Shown: positions 1 to 6,704, counted from the first letter of the stretch. The stretch is 9,571 bases of DNA from an uncultured Clostridium sp. (GCA_900553015.1 USBY01000036.1:1-9571); one strand, 5' to 3'. The notes: a model not told the origin generated them from the sequence alone. Numbers and translations: made by a program.

Positions 1-51
1 AGCCTAATATAAACTTAATCAAAAAGCGTCTAACTTTTTGGGTTCAGTTCA
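1..51 (-). mobile_element. Terminal end of an IS3-family (IS150-group-like) insertion sequence, cut by the window edge
   Basis: Read on the minus strand, the sequence from position 51 begins TGAACTGAACCCAAAAAG and continues TTAGACG. This resembles the terminal inverted repeat of IS150-group IS3 elements as I remember it (TG-start, ACTG, CCC, AAAAAGTT, GGAC/AGAC). The outermost bases are TG on this strand, CA on the plus strand, as expected for IS3 ends. The rest of the element would lie left of the window, so no transposase is visible. The end falls 26 bp past the mntP stop. CAAAAAG/CTTTTTG in the same stretch could also form a weak 7-bp hairpin that might help end mntP transcription. The assignment rests on motif memory and not on an alignment. 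Confidence 0.5.
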
Positions 52-77
52 ATTTAACTATCTGCTATTTTATATTG

Positions 78-647
78 TTATCCTAAACTAATAATTCCTA
101 AATGTTCTAATAAAATCTTAATTCCTATAAGAATTAAAATTATTCCTCCTATAATCTCTGCCCTCTTCTCGTATTTAATACCAAATTGATTACCGATTTT
201 TACACCTATTACAGATAATATAAAAGTTACTACTCCTATTAAGATAGCTGCTAATACTATATTAGTTTGTAAAAACGCAAAAGTTATCCCAACTGCTAAA
301 GCATCAATACTTGTTGCTATTGCTAAAACTACCATTGTTTTAAAATTTACGCTATCATTATACCCTTCAGAATTATTATCAAATGCTTCTTTAAGCATTT
401 TTCCACCTATAAATACCAAAAGAACAAATGCTATCCAATGGTCTACTTTAGTTACTAAACCTTCGAATGTTGTTCCTAAGAAGTATCCTATAACTGGCAT
501 AAGTGCTTGGAATACGCCAAAATAAATCCCAACTATAATAGCTTTTTTCCAATTCATTTTTTTCATTGCTAAACCTTTGCATATTGAAACTGCAAAAGCA
601 TCCATAGCTAACCCTATTGCTATTAATAATAATTCTAAAATCCCCAT
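78..647 (-). CDS. mntP: Manganese efflux pump, MntP family
   Basis: Predicted inner-membrane Mn(II) exporter of the MntP (former DUF204/YebN) family, 189 residues, close to the usual length of about 188. The two internal repeats characteristic of the family are visible. Each has a membrane helix carrying an acidic pair region: AIGLAMDAFAVSI near the N-terminus and AIATSIDALAVGI in the middle. There are about six hydrophobic segments in all. The frame is open upstream to position 725, but the start at 647 (MGILELLL) is preferred. It follows a good ribosome binding site (AAGGAAGAG, about 651-661), and the upstream 26 residues are polar, unlike the family. The gene has its own promoter-like sequence and sits behind a hairpin that ends the preceding gene set. 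The untranslated leader is only about 30 nt, too short for the yybP-ykoY manganese riboswitch often found before mntP. Confidence 0.93.
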   Translation of the reverse strand: MGILELLLIAIGLAMDAFAVSICKGLAMKKMNWKKAIIVGIYFGVFQALMPVIGYFLGTTFEGLVTKVDHWIAFVLLVFIGGKMLKEAFDNNSEGYNDSVNFKTMVVLAIATSIDALAVGITFAFLQTNIVLAAILIGVVTFILSVIGVKIGNQFGIKYEKRAEIIGGIILILIGIKILLEHLGIISLG

Positions 648-684
648 ATTTCTCTTCCTTTTATTTAAAATGTCAATGTTTAAT

Positions 685-713
685 ATATTAACATATATTA
701 TCCCTTTTTGCAA
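685..713 (-). promoter_or_regulatory. Candidate sigma-A promoter of mntP with an overlapping AT-rich palindrome
   Basis: On the minus strand TTGCAA (708-713) and TAATAT (685-690) are separated by 17 bp, placing transcription start near 678, about 30 nt before the mntP start codon. A 20-bp interrupted palindrome at 681-700 (TAATATAT, 4 nt, ATATATTA) covers the -10 element and could be an operator. In sequence this AT-rich, both boxes and the palindrome could be chance. Confidence 0.4.
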
Positions 714-720
714 TTTTAAA

Positions 721-741
721 GGCATTAAAATTTTTAATGCC
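721..741 (-). terminator. Hairpin ending the 751-3068 gene set
   Basis: GGCATTAAAA and TTTTAATGCC form perfect 10-bp arms around a single central base. In the minus direction this lies 9 bp beyond the SGNH hydrolase stop and is followed by TTTAAAATTG. The T-run is short, so it may act as a weak intrinsic terminator. It separates the upstream genes from the mntP promoter. Confidence 0.5.
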
Positions 742-750
742 TTCTAATAT

Positions 751-1368
751 TTATTCTATATTTAATTCATTATAAATAAATTCAGCCTGTTTTTTGCTAA
801 TTTCATCTGTGTAATGTACATGATCTCTATACATATTGTCATTTTTTAAATTATATGTAAATTTATATAAATCAATTATTCTTATGTCATTCTTTTTCAT
901 TATATCATTTGCAATTTCATTATATCTTATTACATCTTTATTATATCTATAACAACCTTCTTTTCTTTGTTGGTGTAAATTATCATCAACATGTGTTGAA
1001 CTAATCCAAATAAATTCCTTTGCTATTTCTTTTTCAAGCTTTATTATATCTTCTAAATTTTTAGCATACTCCTCTTCTGGAACCTGTATTTTGCCTGTTA
1101 CCCTATCTGTTCTAATATCATGTAGACCACAATTTACTAATAAAATATCAACATGGATATTTTCCTTTTTCATTTTTTCCATATACGCTTTTACTCGTCT
1201 ACTGTCCCCTCCGTTTGCTCCAAATGGATTATTTGGATCTTCTAATGCTATTTTAATATCTTCCTCTGAACCTTTTCTGCTATATTCTGCAACATTCTTA
1301 AATAATTCTTTTAAATATTTATGATAATATAATGAGATACTATCTCCTATAACAAATATACTTTTCAT
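751..1368 (-). CDS. SGNH/GDSL-family hydrolase (esterase-like)
   Basis: A 205-residue cytoplasmic protein (no signal peptide or membrane helix) with the ordered SGNH blocks. Block I is FVIGDSIS with the nucleophile Ser10. A Gly-rich GANGGDS at 50-56 is the probable block II. Block III is VNCGLHD with Asn79. Block V is DHVH with Asp182 and His185 completing the triad. Such enzymes cleave ester or acetyl groups from lipids, sugars or polysaccharides; the substrate cannot be read from sequence. The start at 1368 has a strong site (AAAAAAGGAGAAACG). It lies about 20 bp after the cupin stop, so it is probably the last gene of the same transcript. The 54-residue spacer between blocks I and II and the Cys-Gly-Leu-His version of block III are a little unusual but fit the fold. 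Confidence 0.82.
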   Translation of the reverse strand: MKSIFVIGDSISLYYHKYLKELFKNVAEYSRKGSEEDIKIALEDPNNPFGANGGDSRRVKAYMEKMKKENIHVDILLVNCGLHDIRTDRVTGKIQVPEEEYAKNLEDIIKLEKEIAKEFIWISSTHVDDNLHQQRKEGCYRYNKDVIRYNEIANDIMKKNDIRIIDLYKFTYNLKNDNMYRDHVHYTDEISKKQAEFIYNELNIE

Positions 1369-1388
1369 CGTTTCTCCTTTTTTACTAA

Positions 1389-1715
1389 TTATTGTTCTGG
1401 CACTACATCAAACATAACTAAATCTTCATTTGTTGCATTTACTATAGAATGTGTACTACCTTTTGGGCAATAATGACATTCTCCCTTATGTACAAGCTCT
1501 TCTTTTCCGTCTAATGTGCATTTAGCTGTTCCACTTATAATGTAAATTATTTCACTACTTGTTTTATGAGTATGTTCACCAATTGAACAACCCTTTTCTA
1601 ATACAGATTTCATTATTTTTATATTTTCATCCATAAACATATTAGCTTTTGTTATTCCACTACCACCATTTAATTCATTTATTCCCACTTCTTTTATTTC
1701 ATCGAAATTAATCAT
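1389..1715 (-). CDS. Small single-domain cupin protein
   Basis: A 108-residue single-domain cupin with both classical metal-binding motifs intact. Motif 1 is GEHTHKTSSEIIYIISG with His48, His50 and Glu55. Motif 2 is GECHYCPKGSTHSIVN with Pro84, Gly86 and His89. The four ligands (two His, Glu, His) imply a bound divalent metal such as Mn, Fe, Ni or Zn. Small cupins of this type range from sugar isomerases and dioxygenases to sensory or storage proteins, so no reaction is assigned. The ribosome binding site AGGAGG (1721-1726) overlaps the TAG stop of the upstream acetyltransferase (1725-1727), which indicates translational coupling. The protein is cytoplasmic. Confidence 0.85.
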   Translation of the reverse strand: MINFDEIKEVGINELNGGSGITKANMFMDENIKIMKSVLEKGCSIGEHTHKTSSEIIYIISGTAKCTLDGKEELVHKGECHYCPKGSTHSIVNATNEDLVMFDVVPEQ

Positions 1716-1724
1716 TTTGTCCTC

Positions 1725-2204
1725 CTATAATTCTTTAATATAACATACATCACATGCAAAATGCTCAGTTTTTATTAATGGTTTTTCTAGTCTTTTAAAT
1801 CCATATTTTTCATAAAACTTTTTGGCAGCAATCATATTCTCTAATGTTTCTAAATAACATTCTTTGTAATATTTTTTAGCATGATTTAATGCTGTTTCAA
1901 TTAACTTATGCGAAACTCCTGTGCCTCTTGCAGTTGGTAAACAATACATTTTTTGTAATTCACACACCTCTGGGAGTTTGGCTATTTTTCCAATACCAAC
2001 TCCTCCAAGCAATTTGCCAGAAGTATCCTCGGCAACCCAATATTTATTTTCTGGTGTATTATATATTTTGGAAAATCTTCCTAAGTTTGGATCTGTCCAT
2101 GCTGTGCCTTCATGATCTCCACCAAATTCAATTAAACATGACCTTATTATGTGTTCTATTTCTTTATTATCTTTTTCTGTAATTTCTCTTATAATATATT
2201 TCAT
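1725..2204 (-). CDS. GNAT-family N-acetyltransferase
   Basis: A 159-residue single-domain GNAT protein. Motif A is seen as CELQKMYCLPTARGTGVSHK, a beta-strand followed by the acetyl-CoA pyrophosphate loop Arg93-Gly-Thr-Gly-Val-Ser98. Motif B follows as AAKKFYEKYGFKRL (residues 126-139), the usual helix and YGF turn of this superfamily. The acceptor substrate (amino acid, amine, peptide or antibiotic) is not predictable. The ribosome binding site AAGGTGAG (2208-2215) lies just after the upstream stop at 2217-2219, with only 12 bp between genes, so it is co-transcribed with the membrane-anchored protein before it and the cupin after it. Confidence 0.86.
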   Translation of the reverse strand: MKYIIREITEKDNKEIEHIIRSCLIEFGGDHEGTAWTDPNLGRFSKIYNTPENKYWVAEDTSGKLLGGVGIGKIAKLPEVCELQKMYCLPTARGTGVSHKLIETALNHAKKYYKECYLETLENMIAAKKFYEKYGFKRLEKPLIKTEHFACDVCYIKEL

Positions 2205-2216
2205 TCACTCACCTTA

Positions 2217-3068
2217 TTACATAAAATCAGAAGTAACATTTGAAATTTCTCCATTTTCATTTACAGTAAATTTTATTCTTATAAAAAATCCTTCTGCAGT
2301 CAATGAAAAGTCATACTCTCCACTTTCTAATTTTCCATATATATTTGTCCAATCACAAGTCTTTCTTACAGTGTCTTCTGCAATATTTTCAGAAATTACT
2401 GTATCTTCACTATTAACATCTGAAACTTTTGTAGCTTCCTGCCAAAGTGGAATACCACTTCCTTCATATGATGATGTTGTATTGCCTGTTACTATTGGCA
2501 TACTTGGTGCTTCTACTTTTTCGGCTTCTGGATTCTTTTTAAATAATGTATATGTATTTGTATATTCGTATTTATATTCATTTGTATCTTTTATCTCAAA
2601 AGATACACCTGTTTGTGTTACATTAATATTTGAAACTGATACATTATTACGTGAGCTATAAAAAAGTTTTAATGCCTTTTCCGGTATTGTAACATCACTA
2701 TCTTCTTTTAGGATTTCTATTTTTAAAACCTTGGCAAAACTACCTGGATACATTTCATTTATCATTCCATTATAATAAACTCTAACCTCTTGATTTTGTT
2801 TATATTCATTAGTATCATCATCTGGAATACTTGCTGTCATTATATCATTTGGATCATCTTTATTTATAACTCCAAGATATGTGTCATCTACTCTTACTAT
2901 TACAACATCCATTGTGGCAATTGCATCAGCATTATCATATGATATGCTATTTCCTGTAAGCTCATTATTAACTTCATTCGTTGTAAAATGCTTAACCAGT
3001 AAAATTGCTATTGCAACAACAACTAAAATTACTAAAATAATTATTAAAACCTTTAATCCCCTTTTCAT
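2217..3068 (-). CDS. Membrane-anchored extracytoplasmic protein of unknown function
   Basis: A 283-residue protein with a basic N-terminus (MKRGLK), one hydrophobic helix at about 6-26 and no lipobox cysteine, so it is probably held by an uncleaved N-terminal anchor with the rest outside. The first half (about 45-120) is a beta-rich module ending in VRVYYNGMINEMYPGSFAKV, reminiscent of DUF3221-type small extracellular domains. The second half (about 128-283) has DWTNIYGKLESGEYDFSL and a closing FFIRIKFTVNENGEI, a pattern like the bacterial Ig-like (Big_14-type) domains of Clostridia lipoproteins. Both domain suggestions are from memory and uncertain. It starts a four-gene minus-strand set. 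The ribosome binding site is AAAGGTAGGG with about 7 nt to ATG. I found no convincing promoter in the 68 bp between it and the preceding terminator. Confidence 0.7.
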   Translation of the reverse strand: MKRGLKVLIIILVILVVVAIAILLVKHFTTNEVNNELTGNSISYDNADAIATMDVVIVRVDDTYLGVINKDDPNDIMTASIPDDDTNEYKQNQEVRVYYNGMINEMYPGSFAKVLKIEILKEDSDVTIPEKALKLFYSSRNNVSVSNINVTQTGVSFEIKDTNEYKYEYTNTYTLFKKNPEAEKVEAPSMPIVTGNTTSSYEGSGIPLWQEATKVSDVNSEDTVISENIAEDTVRKTCDWTNIYGKLESGEYDFSLTAEGFFIRIKFTVNENGEISNVTSDFM

Positions 3069-3136
3069 ATAAATCCCTACCTTTCTATCATTTAGACAAG
3101 TTTTATCTCTTGTTTTGTTAGGTTGATAATAACACT

Positions 3137-3170
3137 AAAGGAAGTAATTATCAATATAATTACTTCCTTT
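3137..3170 (-). terminator. Perfect 15-bp stem terminator behind the serine hydrolase gene
   Basis: AAAGGAAGTAATTAT and its exact complement form 15-bp arms (3137-3151 and 3156-3170) around a CAAT loop. In the minus direction the stem lies about 24 bp past the hydrolase stop, and its 3' arm ends in CCTTT, giving a short U-run. On the plus strand the same structure ends in CCTTTTAT. It isolates the serine hydrolase from the next gene set. Confidence 0.7.
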
Positions 3171-3193
3171 TATAAATCATTTTTCTACTATAT

Positions 3194-4336
3194 TTAATCG
3201 CAAGCATTTACAATATTATTCATAATTTGCCAATAAACGCTAGTGCTTCCTTCATAATGACTAGTAATCGCTACAACTAAGTCTAAATCTGGGACTACAA
3301 AAATATATTGTCCATAATGTCCTTGGGCAAAATATGCTGGATACGCATTTTCACCAAACGTTCTAACCCACCATTGATATCCATAATCTGCTGAACCTGA
3401 TGATCTATCAAATTGAAGTGTTGTAGAATCATTTATCCATTGTTCAGAAATTATCTGTTCTCCATTCCAGTTACCATTGTTTAAATATAATTCTCCTAAT
3501 TTTGCCATATCATATACATTCATTGCAAAACCATTTCCACCATCAGAAATTCCTTGAGGATCTGTACTACACTGTACACTATCCATATCAAGTGGATCAA
3601 ATAAATATTCCTTTCCGAATTCATAAGCTGTTTTTCCTGTTGCTTGTTGTAAAATTGCAGATAACAAATGAGTATTTCCCGTAAAATAACTAAATACTGT
3701 ACCTGGTCTTGATGTTGCTGGCCTTTCTAGTACATAATCTACCCAATTATCAGAAGCTAGCCATTCACTCCAGTTTGCTGTATCACTAGCATTTAGTCCT
3801 GTTGTATGTGTAAGTAAATTCCATATTGTAATTTGACTTTTATATTCACTACCAGAATCTAGTATTTGTGGGAAATAAGTTGCTATGGGCACATTTACAC
3901 TTGGTATATATCCTTTGTCTATAGCAATTCCTATTAAAGCTGATGTGACACTTTTGGAAGTTGATTGTAATGAAAACACACTATTTTGGTCATATCCGTC
4001 TTTGTAATATTCATCTACAATAACTCCATCTTTTACAATTACTTCTGCATTAATTGGATATGAATCTATAGTATCATGTACAGAATTAATTGCTGAGGCA
4101 TTTATATTATGGTTATCTAATGTATCATGTTGCCATTCCCATGCTTGCTCTACTTGCTCTTCCGACATATTTACAACTAAAGTATTTGCTTCATTACTTA
4201 AAGTATTTGTTACCATATTTTCTATTTCATTGGTACTACTAACATCTGTATTATTTCTAAAAGCAAAGAAAAGTATTGCTATTAAAATAATGATTATTAG
4301 TACTACAATTATAACTTTCTTTAAATTTATCTTCAT
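3194..4336 (-). CDS. Membrane-anchored serine hydrolase of the beta-lactamase (class C/PBP4-like) superfamily
   Basis: A 380-residue protein with an N-terminal anchor (basic MKINLKK, hydrophobic 8-26, no lipobox), an Asn/Thr/Glu-rich linker to about 60, then a PF00144-type domain outside the cell. The catalytic signature S-x-x-K is Ser125-Thr-Ser-Lys128 in LQSTSKS. The second motif is the Tyr of PGTVFSYFTGN (Tyr217, with YFTG where YxN is usual). The third is GHYG (His340-Tyr-Gly342), the H-x-G form. The order and spacing resemble esterases, D-amino peptidases and 6-aminohexanoate-dimer hydrolases, and not an antibiotic-resistance beta-lactamase. Start at 4336 is supported by GAGGTGAG six bases upstream. 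It is flanked by a terminator on one side and an IS200/IS605-like element plus an inverted repeat on the other, so it is probably transcribed alone. Confidence 0.85.
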   Translation of the reverse strand: MKINLKKVIIVVLIIIILIAILFFAFRNNTDVSSTNEIENMVTNTLSNEANTLVVNMSEEQVEQAWEWQHDTLDNHNINASAINSVHDTIDSYPINAEVIVKDGVIVDEYYKDGYDQNSVFSLQSTSKSVTSALIGIAIDKGYIPSVNVPIATYFPQILDSGSEYKSQITIWNLLTHTTGLNASDTANWSEWLASDNWVDYVLERPATSRPGTVFSYFTGNTHLLSAILQQATGKTAYEFGKEYLFDPLDMDSVQCSTDPQGISDGGNGFAMNVYDMAKLGELYLNNGNWNGEQIISEQWINDSTTLQFDRSSGSADYGYQWWVRTFGENAYPAYFAQGHYGQYIFVVPDLDLVVAITSHYEGSTSVYWQIMNNIVNACD

Positions 4337-4363
4337 ATCTCACCTCATCTATTCATTTTAGAA

Positions 4364-4405
4364 ATAGGAATTATTCTATAACCTAAATTATAAAATAATT
4401 CCTAT
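4364..4405. repeat. 12-bp inverted repeat upstream of the serine hydrolase
   Basis: ATAGGAATTATT (4364-4375) and AATAATTCCTAT (4394-4405) are perfect complements separated by 18 bp. A smaller inner pair, TATAA/TTATA, lies within the loop. It lies 28-69 bp before the hydrolase start codon and contains a TATAAT-like sequence on the minus strand, so it may be an operator or a leader hairpin. It could also be a leftover of the neighbouring mobile element. No protein is known to bind it. Confidence 0.45.
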
Positions 4406-4415
4406 AAACAATTTT

Positions 4416-4622
4416 ATTTGGCAAGCTTATTTATTCTCTGTAGGTATGTATGAAATCCAAGATTTAAACCCAATTGTAAGCTTGTCAATAATAAAAGGGG
4501 ATGTATATATGTGCTAATCACTGCTATGTGTACTCACTGCAAATTCTTTAAAGTATTTAAGTAAGGCTTATTTAGCCAGCAATTAGCACATATGAACTTT
4601 AAGCTCCGTCCCTAAAGTTCAA
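4416..4622 (+). mobile_element. Structured non-coding element resembling an IS200/IS605 right end or TnpB guide RNA scaffold
   Basis: This intergenic stretch has no convincing gene but dense nested structure on the plus strand. A CAAGCTTA/TAAGCTTG pair (4422-4429, 4477-4484) comes first. A perfect 12-bp stem follows, ATATGTGCTAAT with ATTAGCACATAT (4507-4518, 4582-4593). It is extended by TGCT/AGCA across a 3-nt bulge and encloses a GGCT/AGCC hairpin (4565-4577). Directly after comes an 8-bp hairpin GAACTTTA/TAAAGTTC (4594-4601, 4613-4620) whose foot reads TTCAA. The loop GTCCCT (4608-4613) can pair with GGGGAT (4497-4502), a possible pseudoknot. Subterminal hairpins ending at TCAA-type cleavage sites, and pseudoknotted RNAs at the right end, are known features of IS200/IS605 elements and TnpB guide RNAs. 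No tnpA or tnpB is present, so this would be a short non-autonomous derivative. The left boundary is a guess (after a TTTAT). Confidence 0.45.
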
Positions 4623-5300
4623 TTATTTTAGACTATCTGTCCAATTATTAATATCTGAGTCTGATGGATTAGATCTAAAACGATGTCCATCTTGCCAATC
4701 ACCTGAATTAGCTTCTTCTGCAAGTAAGTCACCACTATCTCCTAATCCTGATGATGATGATGTACAGAATGGAATAACTGTTTTTCCTGTAAAGTCATTT
4801 GCTTTAACAAATGTATCTACTGGCCATGCTGCAATACCCCACCATATCGGATATCCAATTAAAACTGTATCATAGTCTTCCCAATTTTCTACACTTGTAG
4901 AAACAAGTTCGATATTTCTTAATGATTCGTCATCATGTTCTTGTGATACTCTTGAATTACTGTCTGTCCAATCTAAATCGTCAGAAGAATATGCGTCTAC
5001 TGGTTCAAGTTCAAAAATATCAGCTCCTAAATTATTTGCGATTTTATTTGCAACTTCTTCTGTATGCCCTTGTGCAGAGAAATATACAACTAATGTTTTT
5101 CCTGTTCCTGCTGTTGTATTATCTTCATTTTCTGTTCCTACACTATTACTTGTTTGATTTTCTGCTTGCTCAGCTAAATTTTCTTGATTATTATTAGCAT
5201 TTTCACTTTCGTTTGAATTTTGGCTTGTAAAATATATTACTCCACCAATTATTGCTAATAAAATAATAACAACAATTAAAACTATAATCTTTTTGTTCAT
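4623..5300 (-). CDS. Membrane-anchored extracytoplasmic flavodoxin
   Basis: A 225-residue protein with an N-terminal helix (about 4-24), a 40-residue Asn/Glu/Gln/Thr linker and a flavodoxin_4-like domain from about 68. The FMN phosphate loop is LVVYFSAQGHTEEVA (Ser75 to Thr80), with Gln-Gly-His in place of the usual Arg-Ser/Thr-Gly-Asn. The isoalloxazine-side loop is IGYPIWWGIAAWP (about 148-160). The later VIPFCTSSSSGLGDS segment is also typical. Related proteins in Clostridia are often lipoproteins; this one has no lipobox and appears anchored by an uncleaved helix. The role is presumably electron transfer or reduction outside the membrane, partner unknown. Ribosome binding site TAGGAGGAG precedes ATG at 5300. 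A dedicated MerR-type promoter lies just upstream. The stop codon directly abuts the IS200/IS605-like element. Confidence 0.87.
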   Translation of the reverse strand: MNKKIIVLIVVIILLAIIGGVIYFTSQNSNESENANNNQENLAEQAENQTSNSVGTENEDNTTAGTGKTLVVYFSAQGHTEEVANKIANNLGADIFELEPVDAYSSDDLDWTDSNSRVSQEHDDESLRNIELVSTSVENWEDYDTVLIGYPIWWGIAAWPVDTFVKANDFTGKTVIPFCTSSSSGLGDSGDLLAEEANSGDWQDGHRFRSNPSDSDINNWTDSLK

Positions 5301-5329
5301 TTTCTCTCCTCCTATTTTTTATTTTTCTA

Positions 5330-5360
5330 ATTTTATTTTTTAGAGTTTACTCCAAGTCAA
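5330..5360 (-). promoter_or_regulatory. MerR-type promoter (19-bp spacer with dyad) of the flavodoxin gene
   Basis: On the minus strand TTGACT (5355-5360) and TAAAAT (5330-5335) are separated by exactly 19 bp, 2 bp longer than the sigma-A optimum. The spacer holds an almost perfect dyad, TTGGAGT-AA-ACTCTAA, with one mismatch. An A-run (AAAAAAACTA) precedes the -35. Overlong spacers with a central dyad are the hallmark of promoters activated by MerR-family proteins, and GGAGT/ACTC dyads are common for the MerR regulators of aldo/keto reductase and flavodoxin genes. Predicted transcription start is about 5323, leaving a short leader with the ribosome binding site. Confidence 0.75.
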
Positions 5361-5413
5361 TAGTTTTTTTGATTTTTCACATACTGTTCACAATTTCATA
5401 ATATAAAATTCAA

Positions 5414-6574
5414 TTACATACATTCAATTAATATCTCATATATTTCATCATGTGATAATTGTTTTGCACATCCGGCTGTTATATTACTTGAATCTGCAAC
5501 TTTTCTTAGTATTTCTTTATCAGTAATTCCTAACTCAGCAAGAGTAGTTGGTAAACCGATTTCCTTTATATATTTATCTAATTCTTCTATACCTTTTTCT
5601 GCAACTTCTTCTTGGCTAAGATTTGTAGAATCAACTTTCCAAACTTCTACTGCAAATCTTGCAAATTTAGAAATATTTTCTTTGTAAATATGTCTATATA
5701 ATTTAGGATGCATAACTGCTAAACCTTGTCCATGGTTGCAATCTGTATATGCTCCTAATTGATGCTCAATTTGATGTGCTTGGAAATCTGTTACTTTTCC
5801 AAGTTTTAATAGTCCACATTCTGCAATAGAAGAATCCCACATAAGTTCACTTCTTACATTAACATCTTCTGGATTTTTAATAACTTCTCTAATATTTTTA
5901 ATAACATTTCTCATAATTGCTTCTGTAATTTCATCTGATACATTTGTTTCAGCTGGCTTTCCAAAATATGTTTCCATGCAATGGCTTAAAGTATCAAATG
6001 CTCCAGAAATAACTTGTTTCATTGGAACAGTTAGCGTATAACTTGGATCTAATATTACAAAATCTGATAAAGCTCCTAACATTCCAGCTTTTAATTTTTT
6101 ATCTTCATTTGTAATAACTGCTCCATTGTTCATTTCTGCACCTGTTCCACTTGCTGTTACTACACTTGCCAATTTTATGAATTCTGTTGGTAATTTTCTA
6201 TCTTCAAATTCCATCTTCCATATATCTTCGTCCACTTTAGCTTGTGCAGCTACCATTTTGCAACAATCTACTACAGAGCCACCACCTACTGCTAAAATAA
6301 AATCAACATTATTTTCTTTAGCAAGCTTTGCTCCTTCCTGAACTTTACTATATGTCGGGTTAGACATAATCCCTGAAAACTCTACTACATTTTTTTCATT
6401 TTCTTTTAGAACTTCTATTACTTTGTCATAAAGTCCTATTCTTTTTACACTACCTCCACCATATGCTAACATTACTGTATTTCCAACTTTCTTTAATTCC
6501 TCTGGTAAAGCTTTTTTTAACATTCCTTCTCCAAAATAAACTTTTGGCATTTTTGCATATATAAATTCTTTCAC
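5414..6574 (-). CDS. Iron-containing alcohol dehydrogenase, YqhD/BdhA type
   Basis: A 386-residue cytoplasmic group III (iron-dependent) alcohol dehydrogenase, likely an NADPH-preferring aldehyde reductase. The N-terminal nucleotide-binding half has YGGGSVKRIG (38-47), the signature of the YqhD/BdhA branch, and AVGGGSVVD (95-103). The metal ligands are Asp194 and His198 in GAFDTLSHCMETYF and His267 and His281 in FQAHQIEHQLGAYTDCNHGQG, the same numbering as I recall for E. coli YqhD. It would convert short aldehydes to alcohols. The start is GTG at 6574, preceded by AAGAAGGAA. An ATG at residue 8 is less likely because the ribosome binding site favours GTG. It is the last gene of the operon beginning with the aldo/keto reductase. 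No clear intrinsic terminator follows; the next promoter begins about 55 bp later. Confidence 0.93.
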   Translation of the reverse strand: MKEFIYAKMPKVYFGEGMLKKALPEELKKVGNTVMLAYGGGSVKRIGLYDKVIEVLKENEKNVVEFSGIMSNPTYSKVQEGAKLAKENNVDFILAVGGGSVVDCCKMVAAQAKVDEDIWKMEFEDRKLPTEFIKLASVVTASGTGAEMNNGAVITNEDKKLKAGMLGALSDFVILDPSYTLTVPMKQVISGAFDTLSHCMETYFGKPAETNVSDEITEAIMRNVIKNIREVIKNPEDVNVRSELMWDSSIAECGLLKLGKVTDFQAHQIEHQLGAYTDCNHGQGLAVMHPKLYRHIYKENISKFARFAVEVWKVDSTNLSQEEVAEKGIEELDKYIKEIGLPTTLAELGITDKEILRKVADSSNITAGCAKQLSHDEIYEILIECM

Positions 6575-6590
6575 AATTTATTCCTTCTTT

Positions 6591-6704
6591 CTAATTGTTT
6601 TCTGCTTCTTTTTTATTTTTCTTTTTTAAACTTAATAAATTAAGAATTCCATATCCTATCATCATAAACATAATAAATATTCCGATATAATCTATAAAAA
6701 ACAT
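6591..6704 (-). CDS. Tiny single-helix membrane protein, or 3' remnant of a longer gene
   Basis: A 37-residue reading frame from ATG at 6704 to TAG at 6591 encodes one hydrophobic helix (FIDYIGIFIMFMMIGYGIL) followed by a very basic tail (SLKKKNKKEAENN), a positive-inside arrangement. It sits 16 bp before the GTG of the alcohol dehydrogenase, on the same strand and in the same transcript. The frame stays open upstream for about 24 further codons with protein-like composition (KKEFIQKITLQSLYPLYSDD), but no ATG, GTG or TTG is found before a stop at about 6783. The ATG at 6704 has only a weak ribosome binding site (GATGATAG). It is therefore either a true small protein, a gene using a rare start such as ATA or ATT, or the C-terminal remainder of a truncated gene. 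Confidence 0.4.
   Translation of the reverse strand: MFFIDYIGIFIMFMMIGYGILNLLSLKKKNKKEAENN

Noticed and set aside
648..725. Upstream extension of the mntP reading frame to 725
   Set aside because: The extra residues are unlike the family, and the ribosome binding site and family length both fit the ATG at 647.
648..750. yybP-ykoY manganese riboswitch before mntP
   Set aside because: Only about 100 bp are available, largely occupied by a hairpin and promoter; none of the conserved riboswitch helices is visible.
3194..4336. True class C beta-lactamase giving antibiotic resistance
   Set aside because: SxxK is present, but the Tyr motif is YFTG instead of YxN, the third motif is HYG instead of KTG, and the protein is anchored with a long linker, which fits an esterase or peptidase better.
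4368..4519. Plus-strand open frame of about 50 codons through the 4416-4622 element (could be a TnpA or TnpB tail)
   Set aside because: No suitable start and no recognisable zinc-finger, DDE or HUH motif; probably chance openness.
4594..4622. Ordinary intrinsic terminator of the flavodoxin gene
   Set aside because: In the direction of the flavodoxin transcript the stem is followed by ATATGTGC and not a T-run, and its loop is long.
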